In this document: positions 22,435 to 33,960 of the stretch, piece by piece
Layout: every line of letters begins with the position of its first letter
How positions within the stretch are numbered: the first letter of the stretch is position 1
Origin: Rana temporaria
Lineage: Eukaryota > Chordata > Amphibia > Anura > Ranidae
Reading direction: 5' to 3'
Length of the DNA: 64,000 nucleotides
NCBI RefSeq assembly: GCF_905171775.1
Contig: NC_053492.1
Coordinates: 325,319,645-325,383,644, forward strand
Notes under the pieces: model-generated
Databases searched by the model: none
What the model was told of the DNA's origin: nothing
What the model saw: only the letters and a program-made list of their open reading frames with translations
Translations under genes and position numbers: made by a program

Positions 22435-23672
22435 CTTTAGACGTGTAGAGATCGGAATAAAACCGCCTGAACTCATCCAGTACCAAGGTAGGGTCCAAGA
22501 TCATGGCCCCAGAGACTGATTGAAGCTGAACCAAAACCGGGGGTCTATGATCGAGGTGGGCCATATAGGTGAGCAGTTTTCATGCTTGTCCGCTGTGCTC
22601 AAAAATGCGCTGTTTACTAAAAAAGATACCCTGCTTTGCCTGCAATTGATCAGTAAGTCTAGACTGCAAACGAACAAGGGAAGCGTTGGCTGCCGAGGGG
22701 TCGGTGAGTAACACCTGTTCGAGGGAGCTCAGCCGCTCTTCAGATTGTTGTATTGCAAGCTTGGATGTGGCCTTATGCCTGTTTATGCACGCAGACAAAA
22801 CCATACGGGCGTGGAGCTTGAAAGCCTCCCACACGACACAACGGACACAGAGCCCAGATTGGTGCGAAAGAAGTGTGTCCACTCCTTTTGGACGGCATCC
22901 AAGTCTGATATGACGGTGAACCAAAATGGGTTCCACCGCCACATGCGGGCAGGCGTATTGTCACCCGGTACAGAGAATGGTCTGATAGCACTCTGACACC
23001 AAACCCCACATCCATGAGATCGGGCATCAGGGCGGGGAAGATCAGCACCAGGTCAATGCGTGACATGGCAGGTTGTGAGGGGGTGAAACAGGAGTAAGCT
23101 ACCTTGGTTGGGTGCTTGTGTCTCCAGGTGTCTGTCATAGCAAACTCTGAAAGGAACCTGCCAAATCTAGTGATAGGTGGTGGAGGTAACGTCTGGGCAG
23201 TTGTGCGGAGTCTAAGCTGGAGTTAGTCGTCATATTGAAGTCACCCGAACAGATTACAGGTACTGTGGGATATTTGGCCATGAAAGTAATTCCTTCCTTT
23301 AGGGCAGTGAACTGAAATGGTGGCAGGATATAAAATGCCATGAGGAGCACCTCCAAGCCACCAACGGCAGCATGAAGGAACAGGTACAGGGCGTGAGGAT
23401 CCAATTGCAGATTGTGGAGTTGGAATTGCACTGTTTTAGCAACTAGGATGGCTATCCCACAGGAATTAGAGTATTGGAGGGGGGGTCGGGGGTGATACAG
23501 CCAGCACACCCAGGGTTTTTTTGAGTGCCATTTGCATCTGGCCCATGTTGTGAGTTTCAACCAGGACAGACACATCTGCACGTAAAGATTTGAGATGGGA
23601 GAGGACAGCCACACACTTGGGTTTGGCGCAAAGCCTACGCACATTCCATGTAACTAGTTTAAGCAAAGCCAT

Positions 23673-24534
23673 AATAAGTTCGGGGGAATTTTCACATGCA
23701 ATCGGATCCTCAGGGGACAGCACCCAGTAGGGTAACCAGACATTGTATATACAGTGTAAAGCGGCATGTAATACAAGGAAAGAGGAATCACACATAGGAG
23801 TGCGGCGGGTCTGTGCAAGCAGGTGGTAAGAGACAGAAAACTGGTGCTGGTTGCACAGAGTGCCACACTGGGTATTAAACAACAATCAAGACATATTGCA
23901 AACTGAACACAGTAAAGTTGGAGCATGAGGTAGGTCAAATGCAAGTAACATATCAGATCTAACCTATGAAATTTGCCAGCTCTGGACCCGCGTGGCATAA
24001 TGTACATACAACCACCAACCACAGCCGTGTGGGTGGCAGCTGGCCAGGGAAACAAAACTTGAAAAAATGTCAATGTCAACCAGGTCAAAAGAGGGGGGAC
24101 ACAAGTCCAAGTACGACCAATGGCGGGTTGAGGGGGCGACTAAAAACTGTAGAGCACACAACTGTGTGGGATGGAAAGTGTGCAGCTAGTCCAAGTGAGT
24201 GCAGATGGAATGTCTGAGGACAAACGGGATTCATGAAATGGGGAATGAGGGGGGAGGAGGGCGCACCCCGGATGGCGGCACTGACACAGGGGCTGCATGT
24301 GGAACCTGGGCTATCCGCAGGGGAGCAATGGGAATTTGAAAGGGGAGAAGCATCAGGCATTGTCTAACTCATGGTTCGTGGAGGAGTAGCCAGACCAGGT
24401 CCGGAGCAGCTAGGCCACATCCAGGGGATCCTGAGCGCTGTAAAGGAGGAGGAGAATAGAGTGAAGACATAGGGACTGCAGAGCCCACTGCCTTGCGGTG
24501 TTCTAACCATGTCAGGACAGCCACGGGGTCTTCA
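23673..24534 (-). pseudogene. L1-like ORF1 end and inter-ORF spacer
   Basis: On the minus strand, just left of the DIRS 2 junction, the sequence reads 'FEDPVAVLTWLEHRKAVG', the expected carboxy end of an L1-type ORF1 RNA-binding domain. It continues the part at 34557-34940. A spacer without recognised domains then leads to the ORF2 start at 23672. Confidence 0.65.
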
Positions 24535-24815
24535 AAAAAAAATTAATTTTATACTCACCGTAAAATCCTTTTCTCTGAATTCATGGACGGACAGCCTTAA
24601 TCTTGACAAAGTGGGTATTAGCCTTTCTTTAGGAGTGACTAGGCAGAAAGTGTTAACAACTTCAAAGATGAACAGCCCTGCCCAGGGGGCGATCCTACTG
24701 GCTATATCCCCTCAGCCTGCACTAAGCAGCTCAGTTCATCAAAAGCAGTACAAACTTAAAAAAAGAGGGGTGGGTGCTGTGTCTGTCTATGAACTCAGGG
24801 TGGATGGACACAGCA

Positions 24816-25350
24816 TTAATCTTGACAAAGTGGGTGTGAGCGACCTCTGAAGCTGCAGCCAAGCTTTTTGTTCCTCCTTGATGGTTGCCATGGCGCTGTC
24901 CGACTAGATCCTGACTGGATGCCCTTGTAGCCTCTGAGACCAAAGGGAAAGGCACAGCCCGATCGCCCAAAGTTCCAGCACATTGATCGGCAAATGGGAA
25001 TCCTCCGGAGACCAGCGACCCTGGGTCGACAACCTCCCAGACTCCCCCCCAACCGGTAAGGCTGGCGTCCGTCGTGATGACCATCCAGTGAAGGGGAAGG
25101 AACGACTTCCCGGACAGAAGTGTCGGAGAGGTAAGCCACCAAACTAGGGAGGTCCTGACCAGGTGGCTCACCCGGATTTGACAATCCAGGGATGATGGGC
25201 ACTTGTCCCATCTGGACAGAATTTCCTTCTGTAACACCATAGCAAGTGCATGGATCTCAGCAAAAAACAGGCCGCCTAGCGGCCGATCGAGACCAAACAA
25301 TGCCACGGTACACAAGCGCATGACCACTGGGTGTAGGTAGAGCCAGGAGC
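24816..25350 (-). pseudogene. DIRS 2 RNase H, partial
   Basis: The minus-strand frame 25636-24731 contains 'LHWMVITTDASLTGWGGVWE', the start of the DIRS RNase H with its first catalytic aspartate, preceded by an 'EILSRWDKCPSSL' segment from the RT-RNase H connection. A stretch 'NHQGGTKSLAAASEVAH' follows. The end of the domain is cut by the deletion that removed the recombinase. Confidence 0.8.
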
Positions 25351-25359
25351 CCAGTACAA

Positions 25360-25690
25360 AGGCCGCCGAGCAGCCGCTAGAGGCAGAACACAGTGCAGCC
25401 ACAAAAACATGGCCGCCAAGCATGAATAGGCAAACACCACCTGGAACACAGCAAAGATGGCTGCCAAGCGGAAGATAGAGGCCAATTACAGCGCGGCCAC
25501 AAGAACATGGCCGCCAGTGCAGTAGAAAGTAAATACAGCAGGAATCACCAAAAACATGGCCGCCGAGCGTCGATAGAGGCCAATACAATGCGGCCACAAG
25601 AACATGGCCACCAGTGCAACTAAAGCAATATAGCATGGATCACAGCAAAAATGGTCGCGACAGCATGGAGCAGGACACACAGGTAAGCAA
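25360..25690. repeat. Diverged repeats with 'aacatggccgcc' core
   Basis: The core 'acatggccgcc' recurs about every 30-70 bp (25407, 25506, 25553 and, with changes, 25602). A related 'aaaatggccgccgagc' occurs at about 63885 in DIRS 3, so it belongs to the element family. Confidence 0.65.
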
Positions 25691-25699
25691 AATCTCTTT

Positions 25700-26236
25700 A
25701 AGCAGCTTATAACAATGCTTTAGCGGACGTATATGCACAGTTCCCCCCAGGTGAAGCCCTCCCCAGGTGAACCCCCGCCCCAGCAGCTAGCTCAGAGAGC
25801 CTAAGGAGGAGGGAAGGAAGGGAGGGGAGAAGGGAAGGATAGAACCCTTTGCTCACCTCTCCAGGAATGCCCAGCTCTGTCTTCCTGCCGGAGCAGGGGA
25901 TTATACCTACCCTTCCTGAGGATTGTGCTGGAAGCATCCCAGACAGACCATCTTCCGCATGGTGACTGTCGGCCAGGCTACTGTGACTCGGCCCTGTAGA
26001 CCGATTCTATGCAAGCCCTGGAGCGTATAGCTCACCGGCCACCCGTAGAGCGACAGACATGTCATGGACGACCCAGTACGTAACTATGGTCGGCACATGC
26101 TCGATGGGCGAAACTAGGGGGACAGTCGGCAGTTGATCGAAGATCACAGGAACAAAAAAATTATAATAAAATACAATTTCAATCTGGAATAAAAAACCTC
26201 CAGGCCTATGGGCCCAAAGGGAGCCATGTCTTCTCC
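25700..26236. other. DIRS 2 non-coding segment
   Basis: No recognisable domain. By position this is what remains of the 5' half of DIRS 2 up to the TTAA target of the piggyBac. Confidence 0.45.
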
Positions 26237-26743
26237 TTAACCACTTAACGACCGTTGCATGTTAATATACCTCGGCAGAATGGCACGGACAGGCACATCC
26301 ACATACCTGTACGTGCCTGCCTTGACGTGGGTCGGGGGTCCGATCGGGACCCCCGGTACATGTGGCGGTTCCCGTAGCTCTGGGAGCGATCCGGAATGAG
26401 GGGACGGCTGTTCGTTTCTGGTCACCCCCTCGCGATCGCTCCCAGCGAATCACCTTCCGCCTCTGCCCGTGTAACTGTAAACACAGGCAGAGGAAGTGAT
26501 GTAATCTCTCCTCGTGTCTGTCTTTTCGTCCAACACAGAGGAGAGAAGACATCTAACAGTGAGTTGCACCAAGCACCACACTGACACCAGTACACACAGG
26601 CACATAAACCCCCCCCCCCCCCCGTCACCCCCCCAGCCCCCTGTCACAGTGTAATTTATTTTCTGATCACTGCATTTAGTGTAATTTGTGACAGAAAAAA
26701 GTGTTAGGGACATTAGCCTTAGGTCCAGGGTAGCCCCCTACCC

Positions 26744-27225
26744 CCCAATAAAGGTTTAACCCCTTGATCACCACCCTAGTTAACCCTTTCACCCCCTATT
26801 GCCAGTGTCACTAAGCAATCGTTTTTCTGATCGCTGTATTTGTGTCGCTGGTGCCACTAGGTAGCTAGTTATTTTTGAGGTTCGCCGCCAGGTTTTTATA
26901 GCGTTAGGTACCCCAATAAATTTTCTAAATAAAGGTATTAACCCCTGATTGCCCCTAGAGTTAACCCTTTCACCAGTGATCACTGTATAAGTGTCACTGG
27001 TGACGCTGGTTAGCCAGTTAGTTATTTCGTTATTTAGGTTTGCCGCCAGGTTTTGGAAAGCATCAGGTACCCCCATATATTACCTAATAAAGGTTTGAAC
27101 CCCCTGATTGCCCCCTAGTTAACCCTTTCACCAGTATAAGTGTTACGGTTGATGCTGGTTAGTTAGTTTGCTGTTTATAGCATCAGGGCACCCACCATAT
27201 ATAACCCAATAAAGGTTTAACCCCC
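26744..27225 (+). repeat. Tandem repeats of about 120-165 bp, piggyBac 5' side
   Basis: Three diverged units plus a partial one begin near 26744, 26909, 27070 and 27191. Each contains 'aataaagg', 'ccctgattgccccctagtta' style blocks and 'gttaaccctttcacc'. The third unit is shorter. Confidence 0.8.
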
Positions 27226-27689
27226 TTGATCGCCCGGCGGGTGATATCAATTAAATTTTAGCGTCAGTCATGGTCTGCGTCGCCCCAGGTAGCGTTAGGT
27301 TAGTGCCAGTAACGCTTACACCCACGCGCAAAACATACACCCCCCTTAGTGGTATAGTATCTGAACGGATCGATACCTGATCTATACTAGCGTACCCAGC
27401 AGTTTAGGGTACCCAAAAACGCATTGTTAGCGGAATCAGCCCAGATACCCGCTAGCACCTGCGTTTTGCCCCTCCGACCAGCCCAGCCCAACCCACCCAA
27501 GTGCAGTATCGATCGATCACTGTCACTTCCAAAACACAACACACATAACTGCAGCATTCGCAGAGACAGGCCTGATCCCTGCGATCGCTAACAGTTTTTT
27601 TTTTTAAGCGTTTTCTACGTTTGCTGACAGTCAGGTGCTTTTTTAATCTGTGAATCATCACTAGTGTACGACTAAATTTAGAGCCCAAA

Positions 27690-29593
27690 ATGGCAAAGCG
27701 AATGTACACTAGTGCAGAGGCCTACACATTTCTGAGCCAGACAGATAGTGAAGAGGAGGTCACGCATCTGTCAGATTCTGGCTCAGAATACGACAGCGGC
27801 TCCATGCCAGATAGCTCTGACGACGAAGTTGCGGTCCCTGCTAAGGCCAGGCGTACCTGACCCCGTTCTGATGTTGTTGAGCAGCAAGAACCGCAGGACC
27901 CTTGTATGGAGCAGAGAAGTACTAGCGCCGCTATTCCTTCTGTTGAACTGGCAAGCACCAGCGGCCTAGTACACCCTGGTCGTTCATCCAGCACTGCAGT
28001 ATCACGTGGTGACGTGGCGAGTTCCATAAGTGCAGTTCAAGCTGGCGAGGTGGCAAGCACAAGTAGTGTCCCGCTGCCACAGAGAAAAAGACAAAGACAG
28101 GCCCATCGTGCCCATCCTGCAGAATTCGCCTATCCTGATTGGGTCCCCACCACTTCTACAGAACCCATACTTCCCCCATTCACTGGCCAACCCGGTATTC
28201 AGGTGGATACAGCTGATTTTACGTCACTTGATTTTTATTCTCTGTATTTCACGGAAGATCCTCTATAGATCTATTGTGGACCAGAGTAATTTATATGCTG
28301 GTACTTACATCACCGCTAATCCCCAATCTGTCCTTGCCAGAGAATGGAAACCACTTACGGTTTCCGAATTTAACATCTTTCTGGGCCTTACCCTCAACAT
28401 GGGCATACACCAATTTCCGAAATTGCGGATGTATTGGTCCACAAGTCCACACCACCATATATGCCCATATTCTCTGCTTGCATGGCCAGGAAACGATACG
28501 AGGCGATCCTGCGGTTCTTGCATTTCAGTGACAATGCACTTTGACGTCCGCGTGGAGACCCTGAATTTGACCGGCTCTACAAAAATCAGCCCCTCATAAA
28601 CCATTTCAACTTGCTGTTTAATCCCCAGCAAGTTGTCTGCGTTAATGAGTCCCTGATTAAATTTTCTGGCCGCTTGTCTTTCAAGCAGTACCTTCCCAGC
28701 AAGCGTGCCAGATACGGGGTCAAGCTCTAAAAGCTTTGTGACAGGGCAACAGGCTACACATGGAGCTTTAGGGTTTATGAGGGCAAAGATAGTGAGGTAG
28801 AGCCGGAGGGTTGCTGGCAAGATCGTGTGGGACTTGGTGTCACCATTATTCGGAAAGGGGTACCACTTATAAGTGGACAATTATTACACCAGCGTGCCAC
28901 TTTTTAGTCACTTGTTTGATCGTCAGATTGGAGCATGTGGCACTGTGCGACCTAATCGGGCTTTCCCCAGTGGCTTGTAGATTCCCATCTTAGGTTGGGG
29001 GCGAGAGCCTGCTGCAGGTGTAATAATTTGCTTGCTGTGAAGTGGTGGGACAATAAGAATGTTTTCGTTCTTACCACCCTTCACGCAAACACGACAGTAC
29101 AAATTTGTACGGCGGCTGGTCTTGTGGAGAAACCCCTCTGTGTCCATGAATATAACCAAAATATGGGAGGGGTGGACCTCAACGACCAGTTGATGGTGCC
29201 GTATCATATTGACCGTAAGGCGAGATGCTGGTACAAAAAAGTGTCTATTTATTTCAATTGACTTTACTGAATGCTTATGTCTTATACAAAGCTTCAGGAT
29301 GGAATGGATCCTTCCTTACATTCCAAGATGAGATCATCTTAGAACTCCTGTATCCAGGCGGTTCTGCACCTCACCATCCCCTACCAAATGCAGTAAGCCG
29401 ACTGCATGAGAGACATTTTTCTTATGTTCTCAGGAGTACCCCTACCCAACGAGCCCCCCAAAGAAGATGTCGTGTCTGTCGCAAGCGCGGATATAGGCGT
29501 GACACCCGTTATTTTTGTCCCCGCTGTCCTGACGATCCTGGTCTTTGCATTGGTGAATGTTTTGAACACTTCCACACACAAGTGAAGTATTAG
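27690..29593 (+). pseudogene. piggyBac transposase, broken
   Basis: The frame starts at ATG 27690 with an acidic amino terminus ('TDSEEEVTHLSDSGSEYDSG'). It meets an early TGA near 27857, shifts frame near 28262 and has further stops before resuming cleanly at 28995. Recognisable parts are the DDE_Tnp_1_7-type core ('GYTWSFRVYEGKDS' near 28760-28800, holding the first catalytic Asp; 'GGVDLNDQLM' at about 29170-29200, holding the last) and a carboxy-terminal Cys-rich finger at 29455-29585 ('CRVCRKRGYRRDTRYFCPRC', then Cys and His residues). The middle catalytic Asp region near 28890 is damaged. It cannot make an active protein. Confidence 0.85.
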
Positions 29594-29594
29594 C

Positions 29595-29930
29595 GTAGGG
29601 TAAAACATTTCACAGGCGAGGCACACTTACACAGGGTCTCCCAAGATGCCATCGCATTTTGAGAGACCCAAACCTGGAACCGAAAAGTTGAACAGTTACA
29701 GTTACAAAAAAAAGTAAAAAAAAAAAAGTAAAAAAAAAAACACAAAAACAATATATATAAAAAAATAAATAAAATAGTTGTAGTTTTATTGTTCTCTCCC
29801 TCTCTATTCTCTCACTATTGTTCTGCTCTTTTTTACTGTATTCTATTCTGCAAAGTTTTATTGTTGTTATGTTTTTTCATGCTTGCTTTTCAGGTATGTA
29901 ATTTACTTTACTGTTTTCAGGTACGCCATT
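29595..29930. other. AT-rich 3' flank of piggyBac ORF
   Basis: A/T-rich sequence with A-runs at 29704-29745. No gene. Confidence 0.6.
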
Positions 29931-30655
29931 CAGCTGTTGCGTGGGCTTATTTATCTTGACAGCAACAGCGTTTGCTCCCACGATATATAAACCCGTGACT
30001 CCAGTGCTGTAGGAGGTGATTTCACCACCACAGTTAAATAAAGAGCATATATGGCGAAGCATGGGGGCATTAGGGGCGGAGGAGCGATTTTGCTCCTAAT
30101 GCCGCGTACATACGGTCGAAATTCCGACGGATGCTTGCCCGTGGAAAAGTCCGACCGTGTGTACGCGGCATAACTTTTTTTGCGGGAGGATGCCCCCATG
30201 CTTCGGCATATATATATTTTAGGCACAGGTTGCGTAAAAACATGTTTTATTTTTTACTATGTTTTTTTTTTTGGTATTTGCTTTGCAGGTATGGTATGAT
30301 CTTACTGTTATACTGTAATGTTACTTTGTTTTAATGTTAACCATCATTTGCTTAGCAGGTACACCATTCAGTTGCAGCGCGGATTTATTTAGCGTGACAG
30401 CAACAGCATTTGCTTCCACGATATATAAAGCCGCGACTCCAACGCTGTAGGAGGTGATTTCACCACCACAGTTAAAAAAGAGCATATATGCCGAAGCATG
30501 GGGGCATTAGGGGCGGAGGAGCGATTTTGCTCCTAATGCCGCGTACATACGGTTAACACTCCTACGGAGGCTTTCCCATGGAAAAATCTGACCGTGTGTA
30601 CGTGGCATAACTTTTTTGTGGGAGGATGCCCCCATGCTTCGGCATATATAAATGG
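29930..30655. repeat. Duplicated palindromic block inside piggyBac
   Basis: The sequences at 29932-30220 and 30358-30650 are near copies. Each contains the inverted pair 'gcgaagcatgggggcat' and 'atgcccccatgcttcggc' and an inner pair around 'gccgcgtacatacgg' and 'ccgtgtgtacgcggc'. This looks like a hairpin MITE that was duplicated together with flanking sequence. Confidence 0.8.
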
Positions 30656-31739
30656 TGTATGTATGCCCATCATTAGAAGTGGGTGGATGAAGGGAAGTAT
30701 TCTAATGGTGGGCATACCCACCGATCAATCTTTTTCTCGTTCAGCCAACAGGCTGCATGAAAAAAAAGATTACAATACATGTCCAACAAGAACCATCAAC
30801 GTACTGATATGTGTCTGGATTTTGAATGGTTATACCAGAATGACGCCTGCAGGTTTTGGTATCATCTTGGTATCATTCTTTTCAGCCAGCGGTCGGCTTT
30901 CATGTAAAAGCAGTCTTAGCGGCTAATTAGCCTCTAGACTGCTTTTACATTCAGTGGGAGGGAATGTCCCCCCCGGATATAAACAGCGCCATTGGGAAAG
31001 CATTTTATCACACCGATCTTGGTGTGGTCAGATGCTTTGGGGGCAGAGGAAAGATCTAGGGTCTAATAGACCCCATTTAAAAAAAAAAAAATGGTACCTG
31101 TCACTACCTATTGCTATCATAAGGGATATTTACATTCCCTGAGATAACAATAAAAATGGTAAAAAATAAATAAAATGGAAGGAACAGCTTACAAATAAAA
31201 AAGCTAAATAATAAAAAAAAAGCATCCCTGTCCCCCCCCTGCTATTGCGCAAAGGCGAACGCAAGCGTCGGTCTGGAGTCATATGTAAACAGCAATTGTA
31301 CCATGCATGTGAGGTATCACCGCGAAGGGCAGATAGAGGGCAGTAATTTTAGCAGTAGACCTACTCTGTAAATCTAATGTGGTAACCTGTAAAGGCTTTT
31401 AAAAATGTATGTAGTTTGTCGCCACTGCGCGTTTGTGCGCAATTTTAAAGTATGTCTGGTTTGGTATCCATGTACTCGGCCTAAGATCATCTTTTCTATT
31501 TCATCAATAATTTGGGCAATATAGTGTGTTTTAGTGATTTAAAAAAAAAAGTGTTTTTTCCCCAAAAAATGCGTTTGAAAAATCGCTGCGCAAATACTGT
31601 GTGGAAAAAAAATGCAACACCCACCATTTTAATCTGTAGGGCCTTTGCTTTAAAAAAATATATAATGTTTGGGGGTTCAACTTAACGTTCTTGCAAAAAA
31701 AAAAATACAAACAGTGTCAGAAAGGGCTTTGTCTTCAAG

Positions 31740-33960
31740 TGGTTAGAAGAGTGGGTGATGTATGACATAAGCTTCTAAATGTTGTGCATAAAATGCCAGA
31801 AAAATTCAAAACCCCCCCAAATGACCCCATTTTGGAAAGTAGACACCCCAAGATATTTGCTGAGAGGCATCTCGAGTCCATGGAATATTTTAAATTTTGA
31901 CACAAGTTGCGGGAATTTTTTATTTTTTTTTGCGAAAAGTTGTCACTAAATGATATATTGCTCAAACATGCCATGGGCATATGTGGAATTACATCCCAAA
32001 ATACATTCTGCTGCTTCTCCTGAGTATGGGGAAACCACATGTGTGAGACTGTTTGGGAGCCTAGCCGCGTACGGGACCCCAAAAACCAATCACCGCCTTC
32101 AGGCTTTCTAAGGGTGTAAATTTTTGATTTTACTCCTCACTACCTATCACAGTTTCGGAGGCCATAGAATGCCCAGATGGAACAAAACCCCCCCAATGAC
32201 CCAATTTTGGAAAGTAGACACCCCAAGCTATTTGCTGAGAGGTATGGTGAGTATTTTGCAAATCTCTCTTTTTGTCACAAAGTTTTGAAAATTTAAAAAA
32301 GAAAAAAAAAATACATTTTAATTTTCTTTCTTCATTTTCAAAAACAAATGAGAGCTGTAAAATACTCACTATGCCTCTCAGCAAATAGCTTGGGGTTTCT
32401 ACTTTCCAAAATGGGGGGGTTTTATGCTATTTTGGCATTTTATGGCCTTTGAAATCTTGATTTTTCGGGGTCCCGTATGCGGCTAGGCTCCCAAAAAGTC
32501 CCACACATGTGGTATCCCCGTACTCAGGAGAAGCAGCAGAATATATTTTGGGGTGTAATTCCACATATGCCCATGGCATTCGTGAGCAATATATCATTTA
32601 GTGACAACGTTTTGTAATTTTTTTGGTCATTATTCAATCACTTGGGGCAAAACAATTTAATATTCAATGGGCTCAACATGCCTCTCAGAAAATAGCTTGG
32701 GTGTCTTCTTTCCAAAATGGGGTCATTTGGGGGGGGGGGGGGTTGTGTGCCATCTTGGCATTTTATGGCCTTCAAAACTGTGATAGGTAGTGAGGAGTGA
32801 AATAAAAAATGTATGTCCTTAGAAATCTTGAAGGTGGTGATTGGTTTTCGGGGTCCCGTACGCGGCTAGGCTCCCAAAAAGTCCCACACATGTGGTATCC
32901 CCGTACTCAGGAGAAGCAGCAGAATGTATTTTGGGGTGTAATTCCTCATATGCCCATGGCATATATGAGCAATATATAATTTAGTGATAACGTTTTGTAA
33001 ATTAAATTTTTTTTGGTCATTATTCAATCACTTGGGGCAAAAAAAATTAATATTCAATGGGCTCAACATGCCTCTCAGAAAATAGCTTGGGGTGTCTTCT
33101 TTCCAAAATGGGGTCATTTGGGGGGGTTGTGTGCCATCTTGGCATTTTATGGCCTTCAAAACTGTGATGGGTAGTGATAGGTAGTAAGGAGTGAAATCAA
33201 AAATTTATGCCGTTAGAAATCTTAAAGGCGGTGCTTGGTTCTCAGGGTCCCGTACGCGGCTAGGCTCCCAAAAAGTCCCACATATGTGGTATCCCCGTAC
33301 TCAGGAGAAGCAGCAGAATGTATTTTGGGGTGTAATTCTACATATAACCATGGCATGTGTGAGCAATGTATCATTTAGTGACAACTTTGTGCAAAAAAAA
33401 AATCAGTTTGTCATATTCCCGCAACTTGTGTCAAAATATAAAATATTCCATGGACTTGACATGCCTCTCAGCAAATAGCTTGGGGTGTCTACTTTCCAAA
33501 ATGGGGTCATTTGGGGGGGTTTTATACTATTTTAGCATTTTATGGCCTTCGAAGCTGTGATAGGTAGTGAGGAGTGAAATCAAAAATTTGCGCCCTTAGA
33601 AATGCTGAAGGCGGTGCTTGAAATTTGGGGCCCCATACACGGCTAGGCTCCCAAAAAGTCCCAAACATGTGGTATCCCCGTACTCAGGAGAAGCAGCAGA
33701 ATGTATTTTGGGGTGCAATTCCACATATAACCATGGCATGTGTGAGCAATATATCATTTAGTGACAACTTTTTGTAAACAAAAAATTTTTTTTGTCATTA
33801 TTCAATCACTTGGGACAAAAAAAAAAAAATATTCAATGGACTCAACATGCCTCTCAGCAGTTTCCTTGGGGTGTCTACTTTCCAAAATGGGGTCATTTGG
33901 GGGGGGGGGGGGGGTTTTTTTCTGCCCTGCCATTTTAGCACCTTAAGAAATGAGATAGGC
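31740..33960. repeat. Array of 385-bp repeats, one inverted plus about four direct
   Basis: The block 'tcaggagaagcagcagaat' recurs at about 32523, 32907, 33300 and 33682, spaced 381-393 bp. One more copy lies in reverse at about 31995-32025. Each unit also holds 'ggtcccgtacgcggctaggc' and a G-run block after 'ggggtcattt'. The first inverted and first direct copies form a large hairpin centred near 32290. It has no coding function. Confidence 0.9.

Larger units (their letters stand above)
18348..23672 (-). pseudogene. L1-like ORF2: endonuclease and RT
   Basis: From the methionine at 23672 the minus strand reads 'MALLKLVTWNVRRLCAK', the start of an APE-type endonuclease. Further conserved endonuclease points are 'VICSGDFNM' (about 23260-23225), 'SRIDLVL' and 'LSDHSLYRV' (about 23055-22955). 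The RT core has 'LSLYADDMLLYLEDSG' at about 19990-19940, the catalytic YADD. The region to 18640 gives the thumb and Cys-containing tail ('CPKCDDPRG'), and the frame ends at the stop 18350-18348. It is interrupted by hAT elements 20279-20917 and 21069-22434 and by several stops and frameshifts. A poly-G run at 18487-18506 sits in the last part. Confidence 0.85.

Noticed and set aside
27452..27709. Minus-strand ORF near the piggyBac start
   Set aside because: It overlaps the 5' end of the transposase on the other strand and lacks any motif.
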